A stretch of DNA of 7,452 bases from Deltaproteobacteria bacterium (GTDB taxonomy: Bacteria > Myxococcota > Myxococcia > Myxococcales > 40CM-4-68-19). The stretch spans positions 1-7,452 of the forward strand of contig VBLM01000254.1 of NCBI GenBank assembly GCA_005879095.1, given 5' to 3'. The notes under the pieces are model-generated. The model was given only the letters and a program-made list of their open reading frames with translations, did no database searches and had not been told where the DNA came from. The position numbers were made by a program, and so were the translations under genes. Of this stretch, positions 6,868 through 7,452 are shown piece after piece (within the stretch, counting starts at the first letter, position 1; every line of letters starts with the position of its first letter).

Positions 6868-7452
6868 ATGCTTCCGCGCGAACAGATTCGAAACATCGCA
6901 ATCATTGCACACGTCGACCACGGGAAGACGACGCTGGTCGACTACATGCTCCGGCAGACGGGCGTGTATCGCGCGAACGAGACGATGGTCGATCGGGCGA
7001 TGGACACGAACGCGGTCACCTACCGGGGCGTGAAGATCAACATCGTCGATACGCCGGGGCACGCGGATTTCGGCGGCGAGGTGGAGCGCGGACTGCGGTT
7101 GGTGGACGGCGTTTTGTTGCTCGTCGACGCCGCGGAAGGGCCGCTGCCGCAGACGCGGTTCGTGCTCGGCAAGGCGCTGGCGCTCGGGCTGCCGGCGGTG
7201 GTCGTGGTCAACAAGGTCGACCGGCAGGACGCGCGGCCGGCGGAAGTGCTCGACGCTATCTATGCACTGTTTATTGATTTAGGGGCTAACGAACACCAGA
7301 TCGAATTTCCGGTGATCTACGCGGTCGCGCGTGCGGGGCGGGCGTCGTTGCGGCTTTCCGACTTCGACGACCTGCCGGTCGGCCAGGCGTCCGCGCCCGG
7401 CGCCAGGCCGCATCCGGGCGAGACGCCGGGCTTTCGCGCGCGCACGCTGGAG
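6868..7452 (+). CDS. typA: Translational GTPase TypA/BipA, 5' part, switch I segment missing (3' end outside window)
   Basis: The first 195 codons of a TypA/BipA-type GTPase, a ribosome-binding relative of EF-G of about 600 residues that acts in stress adaptation and 50S assembly. Visible motifs are G1 AHVDHGKT (14-21), G3 DTPGH (61-65) followed by the TypA-typical [15 protein letters not shown]-like PLPQTRF (92-98), G4 NKVD (115-118) and a G5-like YAVARAG (151-157). Between MDTN (45-48) and [13 protein letters not shown] (49-61) the family normally has about 15 more residues, of the type DLEKERGITILAKNT. They carry switch I and the G2 threonine, and here they are cleanly absent in frame. After residue 161 the sequence is Pro/Gly/Ala-rich and unlike the usual short link to PLF. 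The ATG at 6868 is the natural start ([20 protein letters not shown]); only a weak AGAAAG lies upstream. Confidence 0.88.
   Translation, partial: MLPREQIRNIAIIAHVDHGKTTLVDYMLRQTGVYRANETMVDRAMDTNAVTYRGVKINIVDTPGHADFGGEVERGLRLVDGVLLLVDAAEGPLPQTRFVLGKALALGLPAVVVVNKVDRQDARPAEVLDAIYALFIDLGANEHQIEFPVIYAVARAGRASLRLSDFDDLPVGQASAPGARPHPGETPGFRARTLE

Noticed and set aside
6819..7277. Plus-strand open frame overlapping typA
   Set aside because: It is typA read in the wrong frame: Arg/Gly/Ala-rich with no motif, while the frame from 6868 shows G1, G3 and G4.

Overview
The window is a compact, very GC-rich stretch of a bacterial chromosome with strong G/C bias at third codon positions. Gene content suggests a myxobacterial relative (Myxococcota, former Deltaproteobacteria). 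The clues are a long Ala-rich TPR protein, a stand-alone zinc-ribbon protein with an acidic linker, a sigma-54 activator, and a thymidylate kinase with a divergent P-loop. This placement is inferred from family recognition, not from a search.

Layout. Positions 2-1801 (+) hold the 3' part of a large TPR protein gene that enters from the left edge. It converges, with an 11-base gap, on a seven-gene minus-strand block. In transcription order the block is: a VOC/glyoxalase-fold protein (6820-6416), protein-L-isoaspartate methyltransferase pcm (6406-5738), a zinc-ribbon protein (5703-5217, frameshifted), a small two-helix membrane protein (5177-4863), thymidylate kinase tmk (4866-4240), a PocR-type sigma-54 activator (4234-2681, interrupted by an in-frame TAG) and a CinA-N/MoaB-like protein (2538-1813). 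From the VOC gene to the sigma-54 gene the spacings are short or overlapping, so one operon is likely. A gap of 142 bases before the cinA-like gene holds a nested inverted repeat that can fold as a cloverleaf. To the right, typA/bipA (6868 to the edge, +) diverges from the VOC gene across a 47-base spacer.

The striking point is a cluster of defects in otherwise well-conserved genes. There is a nonsense codon inside the AAA+ domain of the sigma-54 activator. There is a one-base frameshift in the zinc-ribbon gene. There is also a clean 15-codon in-frame gap in TypA that removes the switch I/G2 segment. Three genes in the window end in TAG, so simple UAG reassignment does not explain the first. 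Genuine decay, assembly error or strain-specific mutation must be separated by reads and homologues. No mobile element, CRISPR array, rRNA or tRNA was seen, and no clearly new multi-gene system is evident. The least explained items are the cloverleaf repeat, the TypA gap and the thymidylate kinase lacking the P-loop lysine.
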